A DNA stretch of 64,000 nt from Nonomuraea gerenzanensis (GCF_020215645.1 NZ_CP084058.1:1-64000); one strand, 5' to 3'; counted from the stretch's first letter, positions 46,566 to 56,416 are shown. The notes: generated from the letters alone by a model not told the origin. Numbers and translations are program-made.

Positions 46566-49141
46566 AGCGCCTCCAGCAGGCGGCCGACCTGCGTACGGTC
46601 GTTCACGCCCAGCTTGTCGTAGGCCGCCTGCAGATGGTTGGCCGCCGTCCGCCTGGACAACGTCAGCCGGTCGGCGATCTCCCTGTTCGTCAGCCCGGAC
46701 GCGGCGAGCTGCAGGATCTCCCGCTGCCGTGGCGTCAGCTCCGGCGTGACCAGCTCGACCAGCGCCGGCGTCGAGACGCCTGTGCAGAGCTTGGCCAGCG
46801 CGCCCGCCCTGGCCCGCGCGCTCCTGGCCAGCCGGCCCCGGCCCGCCTCCTGGAGGGCGGCGGCCTCGTGCGCGGTGGCCTCGGCCGCGTACAGCACCAT
46901 GCCGAGCCGCTCGTACTCGGCCACCACCGCCCGTAAGCCCGCCGGGTCGCCCAGCGCCAGCTCGTGCCTGGCCAGCACGCGCACCAGCGGCCCCTCCAGC
47001 TCCGTCGCCAGCGCGCCCAGCTCGGGGGCGCGCCCGCCGAGCCGCACCAGGTCGTGCAGCGCGAACATCAGGTTGCCGCCCAGCTCGTGCCGCCGCGCGT
47101 GCGCCGCCGCCACCCGGCACAGCTGCGTGGCCTCGTCCAGGTCGCCGCCCGCCGCCGCCACCCACACCGCCGCGTGCAGCACGTGCTGGCGGGTGAAGGC
47201 CCAGCGGGCGGTCAGCTTCTCGGCCTCGGCCAGCGTCTCCCTGGCCTCGTCCAGCCGGCCGAGCAGTGCCAGGGCGTGCGCCAGCTCCGCCGCCAGCCGC
47301 CCCAGGTACGGCTCCCCGGCGGGCACCCTGGCCATGTCCTCCCTGCACCAGCGGACCGCCTCCTCGGCGTCGCCGCGCAGCCGGGCCGCCATCGCCCGGT
47401 AGGCGCCGTACCCGGTCACCGACATCTCGGCGGTGGGCAGCCGCATGGCGTGCTCGGCCGTGCGCGCCGCCTCCGCCAGCCTCCCGGAGAACGTCCGCGC
47501 CGCGCACTGCGCTTCCAGGAACGTGGGCAGCGCGTGCGGTGCGAGGTCCCGCCACTCGTCGACGGTGGCCATCGTCCGCTCCGCCACGGCCAGCGCGCGT
47601 TCCGTGCGGCCCGCGTACGCGTCCACCCACGCCTCCAGGCACGCCGCGTGCGCCGCGCCGCGCAGGCTGCCGGGCGTGCACGCCCTGGCCAGGGCCAGCG
47701 AGCGCGTCGCGCCGCTCAGCCGGCCGGCGAAGCAGTCGGTGACGGCGCGGTAGATGTGCGCCTCCTGCCGCCACACCGGGTCGGTGAGCGTCGCGACGGC
47801 CGTGTCGAGCACGTGGCACGCCTCGGCGTCCGCGCCCGCCCAGGCCAGGTTCACGCCGAGGCTGCAGGCGTGCTGGGCGCGCTCGCTCTCGGTCACGGCG
47901 TCGCGCGCCGCCCGCCGCAGCGCGGTCACCGCGGAGCCGGCGTCGCCGAGCACCATGAGCACCTCGCCGAGCACCGAGACCGCCGCCACGCCCGCTCCCG
48001 CGTCGATCGCGGCCCTGGCCAGCCGCGCGGCCAGCCGGGGGTCATGCCTGCCCCAGGCCAGCTTGGCGGCCGAGGTCAGCATGCCGGGGTCGGTGACCGA
48101 GCCGCTGTCCAGCCGCCACACGGCGGCCCGCAGCTCGTCCTCGCGCCGCCGCAGGCCCGTGGCCTCCAGCGCCTCGGCCAGCATGCGCAGCCGCCGCCTG
48201 GCCCGCATCGTGCCGCAGTCGCCGCGGACCACCTCGCCGTAGAGCGGATGGCCCAGGCCCAGCTGGTCGCGCCGGCCGTCGCCCACGGTCACGATCAGGC
48301 CGCGCGACTCGACACGTTCGACCGCGCCCGCCGAGGTCAGCTCGACCAGCAGCGCCGCCCCCAGCGGCTCGCCGAACGCCACCAGCTCCAGCACCTCGCG
48401 CTCGTCCTCGTCGAGGTGGCCGATCCGGTCGCCGACCAGCTCGCGCAGCCGGGTCGTCATGGACAGCTCGCCGTGCCAGCGCCACACCCCGTCCCGCTCG
48501 GCCAGGCAGCCCGAGTCGCGTCCCGCCAGCACGACCTCGCGCAGGTAGAGCACGTTCCCCTCGCTCACCCCGGCAAGATGCTGTACGGTCTGCGCCGCGA
48601 CCTTCCCGCCGAGCGCCCCCGCGAGCACCTCGCCCACCTCGGCCACCGTCAGCGGCGGCAGCTCGATGCGCGGCAGCAGCTCGTCCTTCCACAGGGCGAC
48701 CACCGGATCCGGCTGCGCCTCCCCCGACCTGACCGTCACCAGCAGCCGCGCCTCCCCCTTGGCGGCCAGGTAGTGCACCAGCGCCGCCGACGCCGGGTCC
48801 AGCCGGTGCGCGTCGTCCACGCTCACCAGCAGCCGGCCGGGCCCGGCCCGCTCGCTCAGGTGGCGCGCGGCCCAGCGCAGCAAATTCTCGCCGCTGCGCG
48901 GCGGACCCGTCAGGACGTGCGCGAACGCCCCGAACGGGATCATCGACGCCGTCTCTGTGCCCAGCGCGCGCACGACCGCGTACCCCGGCAGCCCGTCCAG
49001 CGCGTGCGCCGCCAGCCTGCTCTTCCCGACCCCGGCCGCGCCGGCGATCATCATGCCCGCTCCGGACCGCAGCGCCTCGCGCACGGCCGCCAGCGGCCCC
49101 CCTCGCCCGACGAACGGCCAACCGCTCCCCTGCTCGCTCAT
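46562..49141 (-). CDS. LAL-type LuxR regulator (large ATP-binding)
   Basis: The 859-aa regulator has an N-terminal AAA ATPase with Walker A GAAGVGKS (about 42-49) and Walker B LLVSVDDAHRL, a long helical TPR-like middle, and a C-terminal LuxR HTH (LTPRQREILQLAASGLTNREIADRLTLSRRTAANHLQAAYDKL). LAL proteins are often pathway-specific activators. ATG 49141 has GGGGAGG upstream. A 53-aa gene and another ATPase-TPR regulator follow on the same strand upstream. Confidence 0.92.
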   Translation of the reverse strand: MSEQGSGWPFVGRGGPLAAVREALRSGAGMMIAGAAGVGKSRLAAHALDGLPGYAVVRALGTETASMIPFGAFAHVLTGPPRSGENLLRWAARHLSERAGPGRLLVSVDDAHRLDPASAALVHYLAAKGEARLLVTVRSGEAQPDPVVALWKDELLPRIELPPLTVAEVGEVLAGALGGKVAAQTVQHLAGVSEGNVLYLREVVLAGRDSGCLAERDGVWRWHGELSMTTRLRELVGDRIGHLDEDEREVLELVAFGEPLGAALLVELTSAGAVERVESRGLIVTVGDGRRDQLGLGHPLYGEVVRGDCGTMRARRRLRMLAEALEATGLRRREDELRAAVWRLDSGSVTDPGMLTSAAKLAWGRHDPRLAARLARAAIDAGAGVAAVSVLGEVLMVLGDAGSAVTALRRAARDAVTESERAQHACSLGVNLAWAGADAEACHVLDTAVATLTDPVWRQEAHIYRAVTDCFAGRLSGATRSLALARACTPGSLRGAAHAACLEAWVDAYAGRTERALAVAERTMATVDEWRDLAPHALPTFLEAQCAARTFSGRLAEAARTAEHAMRLPTAEMSVTGYGAYRAMAARLRGDAEEAVRWCREDMARVPAGEPYLGRLAAELAHALALLGRLDEARETLAEAEKLTARWAFTRQHVLHAAVWVAAAGGDLDEATQLCRVAAAHARRHELGGNLMFALHDLVRLGGRAPELGALATELEGPLVRVLARHELALGDPAGLRAVVAEYERLGMVLYAAEATAHEAAALQEAGRGRLARSARARAGALAKLCTGVSTPALVELVTPELTPRQREILQLAASGLTNREIADRLTLSRRTAANHLQAAYDKLGVNDRTQVGRLLEAL

Positions 49142-49192
49142 CGTGCCTCCCCTCTCGTGCACCCATCGTCGCCGCGGGGGTTCGCGGGAGGT

Positions 49193-49354
49193 TCAGGCCG
49201 GATCGCGCTTCAGCCCGGCGGCGGACATCAGCAGCTCGATCACCGCTTCCGAGCCGCTGAACGGCACCGGCTCGCCTCCCACCTCTTCGAGCAGCCCGCG
49301 CAGCTGGCCGCCGGCCTGCTCGGGCTCGACGAGCCGGACGATCACCGTTCTCAT
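49193..49354 (-). CDS. Small conserved-looking protein between two giant regulators
   Basis: A 53-aa frame (MRTVIVRLVEPEQAGGQLRG...GSEAVIELLMSAAGLKRDPA) lies between the two large regulator genes on the same strand. It has the composition of a compact alpha-beta domain and begins with ATG 49354. No family was recognised. The stop is 52 bp before the LAL start and its start 36 bp after the AfsR-like stop, consistent with one operon. Confidence 0.6.
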   Translation of the reverse strand: MRTVIVRLVEPEQAGGQLRGLLEEVGGEPVPFSGSEAVIELLMSAAGLKRDPA

Positions 49355-49389
49355 CTGTGCACGATCTCCCCGGGCGGTTCAGGTACGGT

Positions 49390-52300
49390 TCAGGTCGGAT
49401 ACGGCGCCGGCTCCACCTCCAGCTCGCGCATCAGCTCGGCGTAGAGCCGGTAGCGCCTGCGGGCGTCGCCCCGGCGGCCCGCCAGGTCGAGCACCCGCAC
49501 CAGGCCGAGGTGCGCGCGCTCGTCGTAGCGGTCGCGCTCCAGCAGCCGCAGCCAGTAGCGGGCGGCCTCGTCGTAGCGGTGCTCGGCGGCCCGCGCCAGC
49601 GCCAGCCTGGCCGCCGCCTGCACGTAGGCCAGCCTGAGCTGCTCGCGCAGGCCCACCGCCCAGTCCGCGTACGGGTCCTCCTCGCAGAACTCCCCGCCGT
49701 ACGCGCTCTCGGCCGCCGCCCACCGCGCCAGCGCCTCGGCCTGCCTGCCCGCCTGGTCCAGCCGGGCGGCCTGGGCCGTCAGCTCCAGGAAGTCCTCGAC
49801 GTCCACCTTGAGGTGGGCCAGCTCCAGCCGCAACGCGCCCTCGTCCGACACCACGAACTCGTCGGCGGGCCAGGTGTGCTCCGGGTCCAGCACGGCCCGC
49901 AGCGTGGAGACCATGACGTTCAGCCGCCGCAGCCCGACCGCCTCGTCCTCCTGCTCCGGCCAGAGGATCTCCACCAGCCGCTCCCTGCCGATCGCGCCGC
50001 CCCTGCGGCTGACCAGGATCTTCAGCAGGTCGCGGGCCTTGCGCGACTGCCACGCCGTCCGCGGGACGGGCACCGAGCCGCGCAGCACCCGGAACGTCCC
50101 CATCGTCTCGACCGTCAGCTTCGCCCCCGGCGGCGGACCGGCGCGGGCCACCAGGGCGTCGATCCTGTCGTCGAGCGCCCGGCAGCCGATCGCGTGCATG
50201 CGCCCGCGCACCGCGGCGGCCACCTCGCCGCCGGTCACCGGGTCGGCCAGGGCCGCCCTGACCAGCTCGGCCCTGGCCCGGCCGATGGGGTCGCCGACCG
50301 CCGCCCACCTGCGTACCGCCTCGTCGGCGAGCTTGGCGTCGCCGTCCAGCTCGGCGCGCAGCTCCGCGACGGCGGCCAGCGCGGCGTGGTCCCTGCGGCC
50401 GGCCGCCGCCGGCTCGGCCTCGTCGAGCAGGGCCCTGGCGCGCTCGTGCCGCCCCGTGGCCAGCGCCACCTGAGCGGCGGCGACCCTGGCGGACACCCCG
50501 GAGATGCCCGCCGCGTGCTCCAGCGCCCTGGCCGCGATCCGCGCGGCCTCCTCGGGGTCGTCGGCGGCCAGCAGCACGGCGAGCCCGTTGAGCGCCTGCG
50601 ACAGCGCCTGCACCTCGCCCGACGGCTCGGAGTGCGCGATGACCTGCCGGTAGAGCGCGACCGCCGCCGTACGGTCGCCCCGCAGGGCGTGCACGGCGGC
50701 CAGCCGGTTCAGCCCGGCGCCGGTCAGGCGCGAGCCCATCGCCTCCCACCTGGCCGCCGCGTCCGCCGCCTCGGCCGCGGCCTCCTCCAGGCGGCCCAGG
50801 CCGATCAGGGCCTTGGCGCGGTTGGAGACGTTCAGCGCGGCGAAGGGGGCGAACGCCACCAGGTCCGACAGCCGGCCGGCGATCTCCGTCTCCGCCAGCG
50901 CCTCGGCGTACGCGGCCTCGTCCAGGTGACGCGAGGCCCGGTTGGCGTGGATGCGGATGAGCTGCACCAGGTCGCCGGCCCGCTCGGCGTAGGACAGCGC
51001 GCGCAGGTAGTAGGCGTCGTTGGCGCGGCGGTCGCCGTCGAGCGCGGCCAGCATGGCCAGCACCGTGTTCGCCATGGCCAGGGCGCTCGCGTCACCCAGG
51101 CCCATGGCCTGCTCCAGGGCCCGGTCCGCCAGCTCGGCGCAGGCCGCGCGGTCGCCCTTCAGCCAGTGCACCGAGGCCATGGAGGCGGCGCACATGGCGG
51201 CGTCGGCGGGCGGCAGGCCGTGCGCGTGGCCCCGCTCGTACATGGGCAGGGCCAGGTCGAAGTCGCCGCGCATGTGGTCGATGAAGGCCAGGCGCCTGGC
51301 CACAGCCGCGTCGAACCCCGGCCCCGCGGCGGCCTCGGCGAGCAACTCGCGGGCGCGGGTCCAGTGGCCCCGGTGCTGCTCGGCGATGCCGGCCAGCTTG
51401 AGCATCGGCGGCGCCCGCCTGGCGGCCTCGGGCAACAGCTCCAGCGCGGCCAGCACGTCGCCGCGCTCTGCCAGCAGCGGGCCGTGCGCGTCGAGCAGCG
51501 TGGCGGCCAGGCCGGCGTGCCCGGTCGCGACGGCGGCGCGCAGGGCCAGCTCGGGGCGGTCGTGCTCGACGTACCAGCGGGCGGCCACGGCCGCCACGTC
51601 ATGGGCCTCGTGCCGGTCCAGCGGCAGGTTCCTGGCCAGCACCTCGCCGGCCGTCGAGGTCAGCCGGTGACCGCCGGGCTCCGGCTCCAGGAACAGGCCG
51701 CGGCCGGCCAGCGCGTCCAGCGTGTCGGGCGGCGCGCCCAGCGTGGCGGCCAGGCCGGAGGTGAGCACCGGCAGCACGGTGGCGGCGCGCAGCAGCTCGC
51801 GCATGGCCGCCGGCAGGTCCTTGAACGCGGCCAGCGTCAGGCGCTCCAGCGTGGCCGAGTTCGCCGCCAGGCCGGACACGGTGCCGCGCCAGGTGGCCGG
51901 GTCCTCGCGGGCCAGCGCGTCGAGCGCCGCCTGCACGGCCGCGGGCCAGCCGCCGCACGTACGGTGCAGCTCGGCGGCGATGTCCGCGCCCGCCTCGCCC
52001 AGCAGCGCGCGGGCCCAGGCGGCGGTCTCGGCGGGCGTCAGCGCCAGGTCGGTGGCGTCGAGGTCGAGCACCTCGTGGTCCTGCCGCAGCCGGGCGGTGG
52101 GGAACGGCAGCGGCGCCCGCGAGGCGGTGACCAGGTGCAGGTGCCGGGGCGCGGCACGGACCAGCGTCTCCACGTACCGGACGGGACCGGGCGCGCCCGC
52201 GATGGCCTCGATGCCGTCGAAGATCAGCACCAGCCCGCGCCGCAACCGGGTGGCCAGCGCCTCGGTCAGCGCGCCCGCCAGCGCCGCCGCCTTGGACAGC

Positions 52301-52608
52301 TCGTCGGCGTCGGGGCCGAGCGGCGCCGCGGCGGCGGTCACCAGGTCGGCGGGCAGGTCGGGCACCTTCCGCGACAGCGCCGCGGCCACCGCGCCCGCCA
52401 GCGTGGGCAGGTCGCGGTCGGCGGGCCCGAGCAGGTGCAGCACCGCGCCCACGGCCTGGCCCCAACCGGCCAGCGCGGTGGACTTGCCGTAACCCGTGGT
52501 GGCCACCAGACAGGTGAGCCTGTGTGTCAGCGCCCCGTCGAGCCGCCGGTCGAGGGCGGGACGAGAGCGCACCCACCCGCGTTCCACCTCCGCATGGTAT
52601 GCCCGCAT
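49390..52608 (-). CDS. MalT-like ATPase-TPR regulator with C-terminal BTAD/SARP-type domain
   Basis: The 1072-aa protein has a P-loop NTPase (TTGYGKST near residue 37), a long TPR-like helical middle (about 380-830), and near the C-terminus an OmpR/SARP-type winged helix (VETMGTFRVLRGSVPVPRTAWQSRKARDLLKILVSRRGGAIGRERLVEILWP) followed by a bacterial transcriptional activation domain (VDVEDFLELTAQAARL...YDERAHLGLVRVLDLAGRRGDARRRYRLYAELMRELEVEP). The DNA-binding part is C-terminal, the reverse of AfsR. Its targets are unknown. A 53-aa gene and a LAL regulator follow. Confidence 0.92.
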   Translation of the reverse strand: MRAYHAEVERGWVRSRPALDRRLDGALTHRLTCLVATTGYGKSTALAGWGQAVGAVLHLLGPADRDLPTLAGAVAAALSRKVPDLPADLVTAAAAPLGPDADELSKAAALAGALTEALATRLRRGLVLIFDGIEAIAGAPGPVRYVETLVRAAPRHLHLVTASRAPLPFPTARLRQDHEVLDLDATDLALTPAETAAWARALLGEAGADIAAELHRTCGGWPAAVQAALDALAREDPATWRGTVSGLAANSATLERLTLAAFKDLPAAMRELLRAATVLPVLTSGLAATLGAPPDTLDALAGRGLFLEPEPGGHRLTSTAGEVLARNLPLDRHEAHDVAAVAARWYVEHDRPELALRAAVATGHAGLAATLLDAHGPLLAERGDVLAALELLPEAARRAPPMLKLAGIAEQHRGHWTRARELLAEAAAGPGFDAAVARRLAFIDHMRGDFDLALPMYERGHAHGLPPADAAMCAASMASVHWLKGDRAACAELADRALEQAMGLGDASALAMANTVLAMLAALDGDRRANDAYYLRALSYAERAGDLVQLIRIHANRASRHLDEAAYAEALAETEIAGRLSDLVAFAPFAALNVSNRAKALIGLGRLEEAAAEAADAAARWEAMGSRLTGAGLNRLAAVHALRGDRTAAVALYRQVIAHSEPSGEVQALSQALNGLAVLLAADDPEEAARIAARALEHAAGISGVSARVAAAQVALATGRHERARALLDEAEPAAAGRRDHAALAAVAELRAELDGDAKLADEAVRRWAAVGDPIGRARAELVRAALADPVTGGEVAAAVRGRMHAIGCRALDDRIDALVARAGPPPGAKLTVETMGTFRVLRGSVPVPRTAWQSRKARDLLKILVSRRGGAIGRERLVEILWPEQEDEAVGLRRLNVMVSTLRAVLDPEHTWPADEFVVSDEGALRLELAHLKVDVEDFLELTAQAARLDQAGRQAEALARWAAAESAYGGEFCEEDPYADWAVGLREQLRLAYVQAAARLALARAAEHRYDEAARYWLRLLERDRYDERAHLGLVRVLDLAGRRGDARRRYRLYAELMRELEVEPAPYPT

Positions 52609-52696
52609 CCGGAGCGGGACTCCAGAGTTCGCAAAGTGCCACCTCCCGGTAACCAGCTCGGTGGCGCACTATGGTCGTACTTCGACAGGAGGCACC

Positions 52697-53218
52697 GTGG
52701 AACAGGATCTGCCCGGCGGTGCGCGGCTGATCGTGGGGGTGGACGAATCCCCGGCCGCGCGCTGGGCGCTGGCCTGGGCCATCGGGGCGGCCAGGCTGCA
52801 CCGGATGGCTCTGGTGGCCGTGCACGTCAGTCGCGCGCCCGTGCACCCGTTTCCCGAGGCGCTGCCCGTGCAGCACGCCGTCAGGGCGGGCGAGGAGGCG
52901 CGCTGCACCGAGGTGATCACGAGCGTGTTCGAGGACGTCGCGGGCGGGGTGCCCGAGGACGTGCGCACGTTCGTGGTGGGCCGGGTCGGCGATCCCGGCT
53001 ACCACCTCGTGGACCTGGCCCGCGAGGGTGACCTGCTCGTGCTCGGGCGGGGGCGCCGCGGCCTGCTCAGCCGCATCTTCCTGCCCTCGACCAGCATGTA
53101 CTGCGCGCGGCACGCCCGCACGACCGTGGTGATCGTGCAGCAGCCGTCGCCGCCCGACGACCCCGAGCTGTCAGGGGAGCAGCGGGGCCGCCGGTTCTGG
53201 AGCCGCCGACATCCGTGA
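52697..53218 (+). CDS. Universal stress protein (UspA family)
   Basis: The 173-aa protein has VGVDESPAARWALAWAIGAA at the start and the nucleotide-loop region LLVLGRGRRGLLSRIFLPSTSMYCARHARTTVVIV, as in UspA proteins, which bind ATP. GTG 52697 has AGGAGG four bases upstream. Its 3' end overlaps the convergent MocR-like gene by 48 bp. It is divergent from the AfsR-like regulator. Confidence 0.88.
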   Translation: MEQDLPGGARLIVGVDESPAARWALAWAIGAARLHRMALVAVHVSRAPVHPFPEALPVQHAVRAGEEARCTEVITSVFEDVAGGVPEDVRTFVVGRVGDPGYHLVDLAREGDLLVLGRGRRGLLSRIFLPSTSMYCARHARTTVVIVQQPSPPDDPELSGEQRGRRFWSRRHP

Positions 53219-54562
53219 TCTGAGCAGGCGCAGCCCCTCGGGGATGGCGTCCCTGCCGATCGCGCCGTAGCCGAGCACCAGGCCGCGCTGGGCCGGGCTC
53301 CGGTCGCAGTACGCCTCCAGTGACTCCACCGCGAGGCCGGGCGCGGGGCGTACGGACGCGCCCAGCGCGCACAGGTGCAGGCCCGCTGTGGACGGCACCA
53401 GGCGCACGCGCTCGTCGGCGGCCAGGGCCTCGGAGATCAGCGCGTGCCTGGCGGCGTACTCGCGGGTGGCCTTTCTGATGTGCCTGGCCAGCAGGCCCTC
53501 GTCGATGAAGCGGGCCAGCGCCGCCTGCGTCGGCACCTCGCCGTGCCAGTCGGACAGGTACCTGGCCGCCTCCAGCGACGGCCGGAGCGAGGCGGGGGGC
53601 ACCAGGAAGCCCAGCCTCAGCATCGGCAGCAGGGTCTTCGAGAACGAGCCCACGTAGATCACCCGGCCTGCCCTGTCAAGGCTCTGCAGCGGCTCCAGCG
53701 GCCGCTCGCCGAAGCGGAACTCGCTGTCGTAGTCGTCCTCGATCACCACCGCCCTGCGGCGCTCGGCCCAGGCCAGCAGCGCGGCGCGGCGTGCCAGCGA
53801 CATCGGCGTGCCCAGCGGGAACTGGTGTGACGGCGTCACGTACACGATCCTGGCCGCTTGCGGGATGGCCCGGACCTCGATGCCCTCGGCGTCCACCGGC
53901 ACGCCCGCGACCCGGGCGCCGAGCGAGCGGAACAGCAGGCGAGCCGGGGGATAGCCCGGCTCCTCGACGGCCACGACGGTGCCCGGCTCGATCAGGGCGC
54001 GGCCGATGAGGTCGAGCGCCTGCTGGGCGCCGTTGGTGATCAGCACGTCGCCCGGGTCCGCGTGCACGGAGCGGCTCAGGCCGATGTGGCGGGAGATGGC
54101 CTCGCGCAGGGGCTCGTACCCGGCGGGGTCGCCGTAGCCCGCGACGCTCGCCCGCAGTTCGCGGGCCACCAGGCGGCGCCAGGTCTCCATGGGGAACAGG
54201 CGGGCGTCGGGGATGCCGACGCGGAAGTCGTACCGGGCGGGGGCCATCCGCTGCGGCGGGGCCAGGTCGCGCCAGACCGGGCGCGGGCGCACCACCCCCT
54301 TCGGCGCGGCCCGCCTCCTGACCTGCTCCCCTGACACGAACGTCCCCGCGCCCGCCCGCCCCACCAGGAACCCGTCGGCGACCAGGCGGTCGTAGGCCAG
54401 GGCGACCGTGTTCCTGGACAGATCGAGGCGGCGGGCCAGCTCCCTGGTCGGGGGGAGGCGCTGGCCCTCCGTGAGGCGGCCGTCGAGGATCGCGTCGAGG
54501 AGCTGCCGGTAGACCTGTGCGGCCAGGTCACGACGCCCGTCGAGGCTGATGTGCACGTCCAT
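53171..54562 (-). CDS. MocR/PdxR-family regulator
   Basis: The 463-aa protein has a GntR HTH (LDAILDGRLTEGQRLPPTRELARRLDLSRNTVALAYDRLVADGFLVGRAGAGTFV) and an aminotransferase-like domain with PLP lysine in VGSFSKTLLPMLRLGF. It is divergent from a carboxymuconolactone decarboxylase-like gene with a 67-bp spacer, and probably regulates it. ATG 54562 is used. Confidence 0.92.
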   Translation of the reverse strand: MDVHISLDGRRDLAAQVYRQLLDAILDGRLTEGQRLPPTRELARRLDLSRNTVALAYDRLVADGFLVGRAGAGTFVSGEQVRRRAAPKGVVRPRPVWRDLAPPQRMAPARYDFRVGIPDARLFPMETWRRLVARELRASVAGYGDPAGYEPLREAISRHIGLSRSVHADPGDVLITNGAQQALDLIGRALIEPGTVVAVEEPGYPPARLLFRSLGARVAGVPVDAEGIEVRAIPQAARIVYVTPSHQFPLGTPMSLARRAALLAWAERRRAVVIEDDYDSEFRFGERPLEPLQSLDRAGRVIYVGSFSKTLLPMLRLGFLVPPASLRPSLEAARYLSDWHGEVPTQAALARFIDEGLLARHIRKATREYAARHALISEALAADERVRLVPSTAGLHLCALGASVRPAPGLAVESLEAYCDRSPAQRGLVLGYGAIGRDAIPEGLRLLRSRMSAAPEPAAPLLP

Positions 54563-54629
54563 CTTGGCCCAATCAACTTGCCGGAAATTGGAGCTTATCT
54601 CGGGACAAATCTCGATTGAAGATGGGTGC

Positions 54630-55079
54630 ATGAACGAACGAATGTCTCTCGGCGCGCTCGCGGGCCCCGCGTACCAGGCCATGGCGGGCCTGGACGGGTT
54701 CGTGGCGCGCAGCACGCTGCCCAAGCCGCTGCTGGAGCTGATCCGGCTGCGGGCCAGCCAGATCAACGGCTGTGTGTACTGCGTGGACATGCACAGCTCG
54801 GACGCCAAGGCGGCGGGGGAGAGCGACACCCGCCTGCACGCCGTCGCCGTCTGGCGCGAGGCGCCCTTCTTCGACGAGCGGGAGCGCGCCGCGGTGGCCT
54901 TCACCGAGGCCGCCACGCGGCTGTCCACCCATGACGTCACGGACGAGATCTGGGAGGCGGCCGCCGGGTGCTTCACCGAGGAGGAGCTGGCGGCACTGGT
55001 GGTGGCCGTGGCCACGATCAACGCCTGGAACCGGATGGGCGTCGCCACCCGCATGACCCCGGAATCCCACAAGGCCTGA
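54630..55079 (+). CDS. Carboxymuconolactone decarboxylase/AhpD-like protein
   Basis: The 149-aa protein has the AhpD-type redox centre C48-V-Y-C51-x3-H55 after an all-helical leader (LLELIRLRASQINGCVYCVDMHSSDA), found in alkylhydroperoxidase-like and CMD proteins. It probably reduces peroxides. It is followed 26 bp later by an MFS gene on the same strand, perhaps with shared regulation by the divergent MocR protein. Confidence 0.88.
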   Translation: MNERMSLGALAGPAYQAMAGLDGFVARSTLPKPLLELIRLRASQINGCVYCVDMHSSDAKAAGESDTRLHAVAVWREAPFFDERERAAVAFTEAATRLSTHDVTDEIWEAAAGCFTEEELAALVVAVATINAWNRMGVATRMTPESHKA

Positions 55080-55105
55080 AATTTCACCATGGAGGTGTGC
55101 GAGTC

Positions 55106-56416
55106 ATGAAATATCGGCGGATCCTGGCACATGCGCAGCTGGTCAGCTCCATCGGGGACGGCGTCTACCTCGTCACCTCCGCGTTCTACTTCGCCGGCAT
55201 CGTCGGGCTGTCGGCCACCGAGATCGGCCTCGGCCTCACGCTGGGCTGGGCCGTCGGCTCGGTGGCCGGCGTGCCGCTCGGCCACCTCGCCGACCGGCGC
55301 GGGCCGCGCGGCGTCGCGGTGCTGCTCGCCGTCGCCACCGCCGTGGCGGTCAGCGGGTTCCTGTTCGCGCGCTCGTTCGCGGCCTTCGCCCTGGTGGCCT
55401 GCCTGTACGGCACCGCGCAGACCGGGCTGTCGGCCGCCCGCCAGGCCCTGCTCGCCGCCCTGGTCCCGCCCGCCGAGCGGACCCGCGTCCGGGCCGTGCT
55501 CCAGGCCACGCTGAACGCCGGGCTGGCCACCGGCGCCGCTCTGGGCGGGCTCGCGCTGTACCTCGGCACGCGGGAGGGGTACCTGGCGGTGTTCATGCTC
55601 GACGCGCTGACCTTCCTGAGCGCCGCCGCCCTGCTGCTCCGGCTGCCTGCCGTACGCCCCGCGCCGGCTCCTGCCGGGCCCAGGCTGGCCGTGCTCCGGG
55701 ACCGCCCCTACGCGCTCGTCACGCTGATCAACGCGGTGCTGTTGTTCTACATGCCGCTGCTGAGCGTGGTCGTGCCGCTGTGGGTGGCCGGGCGGACCGA
55801 CGCGCCCACCTGGGTGGTCTCCGTCCTGCTGCTGGTCAACACCGGTGGAGTGGTGCTCTTCCAGGTAAGGGTGGCCAGGCGGGTGAAAGGGCTGCGGGAC
55901 GCCACCGTGTCGGTGCGGCAGGCCGGGCTGCTGATGCTGCTGGCCTGCGCGGTGTTCGCGCTCAGCTCGTACGGGTGGGTGTTCCTGCTGGTGGCGGCGG
56001 CCTTGCTGGTGGCAGGGGAGATGCTGCTGGCCTCGGGGTCCTGGGAGATCGGGTTCTCTCTCGCGCCCGACGACCGTCAGGGGCAGTATCAGGCCTTCTT
56101 CGGCACCGGGGTCGCGGTGGCCAGGATGCTCGGGCCGGTGCTGCTCACCACGCTCGTGCTCGGCGGGGGCACGATCGGCTGGCTCGTGGTGGGCGCCCTG
56201 TTCGTGGCCGCCGGCGCCGCGATGGCCCCGGCCGTCAGGTGGGCCCGGGTTTCACGTGAAGCGCCGCAGGCGCAGGCTGTTGCTGACCACGAACACGCTG
56301 GAGAACGCCATCGCCGCGCCCGCGATCATCGGGTTCAGCAGGCCGAGCGCGGCCAGCGGCAGCGCGGCCACGTTGTAGGCGAAGGCCCAGAACAGGTTGC
56401 CCTTGATGGTCGATAG
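55106..56416 (+). CDS. MFS transporter with antisense C-terminal extension
   Basis: The 436-aa MFS protein has 12 predicted helices ([45 protein letters not shown]). After the last helix ([19 protein letters not shown]) about 43 hydrophilic residues ([17 protein letters not shown]) are read from DNA that is the antisense of copA 3' end, giving a 165-bp convergent overlap. The extension is probably a recent read-through. ATG 55106 follows GGAGGTGTGCGAGTC. Confidence 0.85.
   Translation: MKYRRILAHAQLVSSIGDGVYLVTSAFYFAGIVGLSATEIGLGLTLGWAVGSVAGVPLGHLADRRGPRGVAVLLAVATAVAVSGFLFARSFAAFALVACLYGTAQTGLSAARQALLAALVPPAERTRVRAVLQATLNAGLATGAALGGLALYLGTREGYLAVFMLDALTFLSAAALLLRLPAVRPAPAPAGPRLAVLRDRPYALVTLINAVLLFYMPLLSVVVPLWVAGRTDAPTWVVSVLLLVNTGGVVLFQVRVARRVKGLRDATVSVRQAGLLMLLACAVFALSSYGWVFLLVAAALLVAGEMLLASGSWEIGFSLAPDDRQGQYQAFFGTGVAVARMLGPVLLTTLVLGGGTIGWLVVGALFVAAGAAMAPAVRWARVSREAPQAQAVADHEHAGERHRRARDHRVQQAERGQRQRGHVVGEGPEQVALDGR
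56248..56263. promoter_or_regulatory. parS-like site
   Basis: GGTTTCACGTGAAGCG matches the parS consensus TGTTTCACGTGAAACA at 13 of 16 positions, including the central TTTCACGTGAA. It lies inside the overlap of the convergent MFS and copA genes, at the copA stop codon. Confidence 0.6.

Noticed and set aside
46964..49444. 826-aa open frame on the plus strand
   Set aside because: Antisense to the LAL regulator, with a low-complexity Arg/Gln/His composition and no domain.
46562..52608. Regulators of an adjacent biosynthetic gene cluster
   Set aside because: No polyketide, peptide or terpene synthesis genes lie nearby in the window.
49357..53031. 1224-aa open frame on the plus strand
   Set aside because: It is the complement of the MalT/BTAD-type regulator gene; composition (Arg/Gly/Gln/Pro) is that of a shadow frame.
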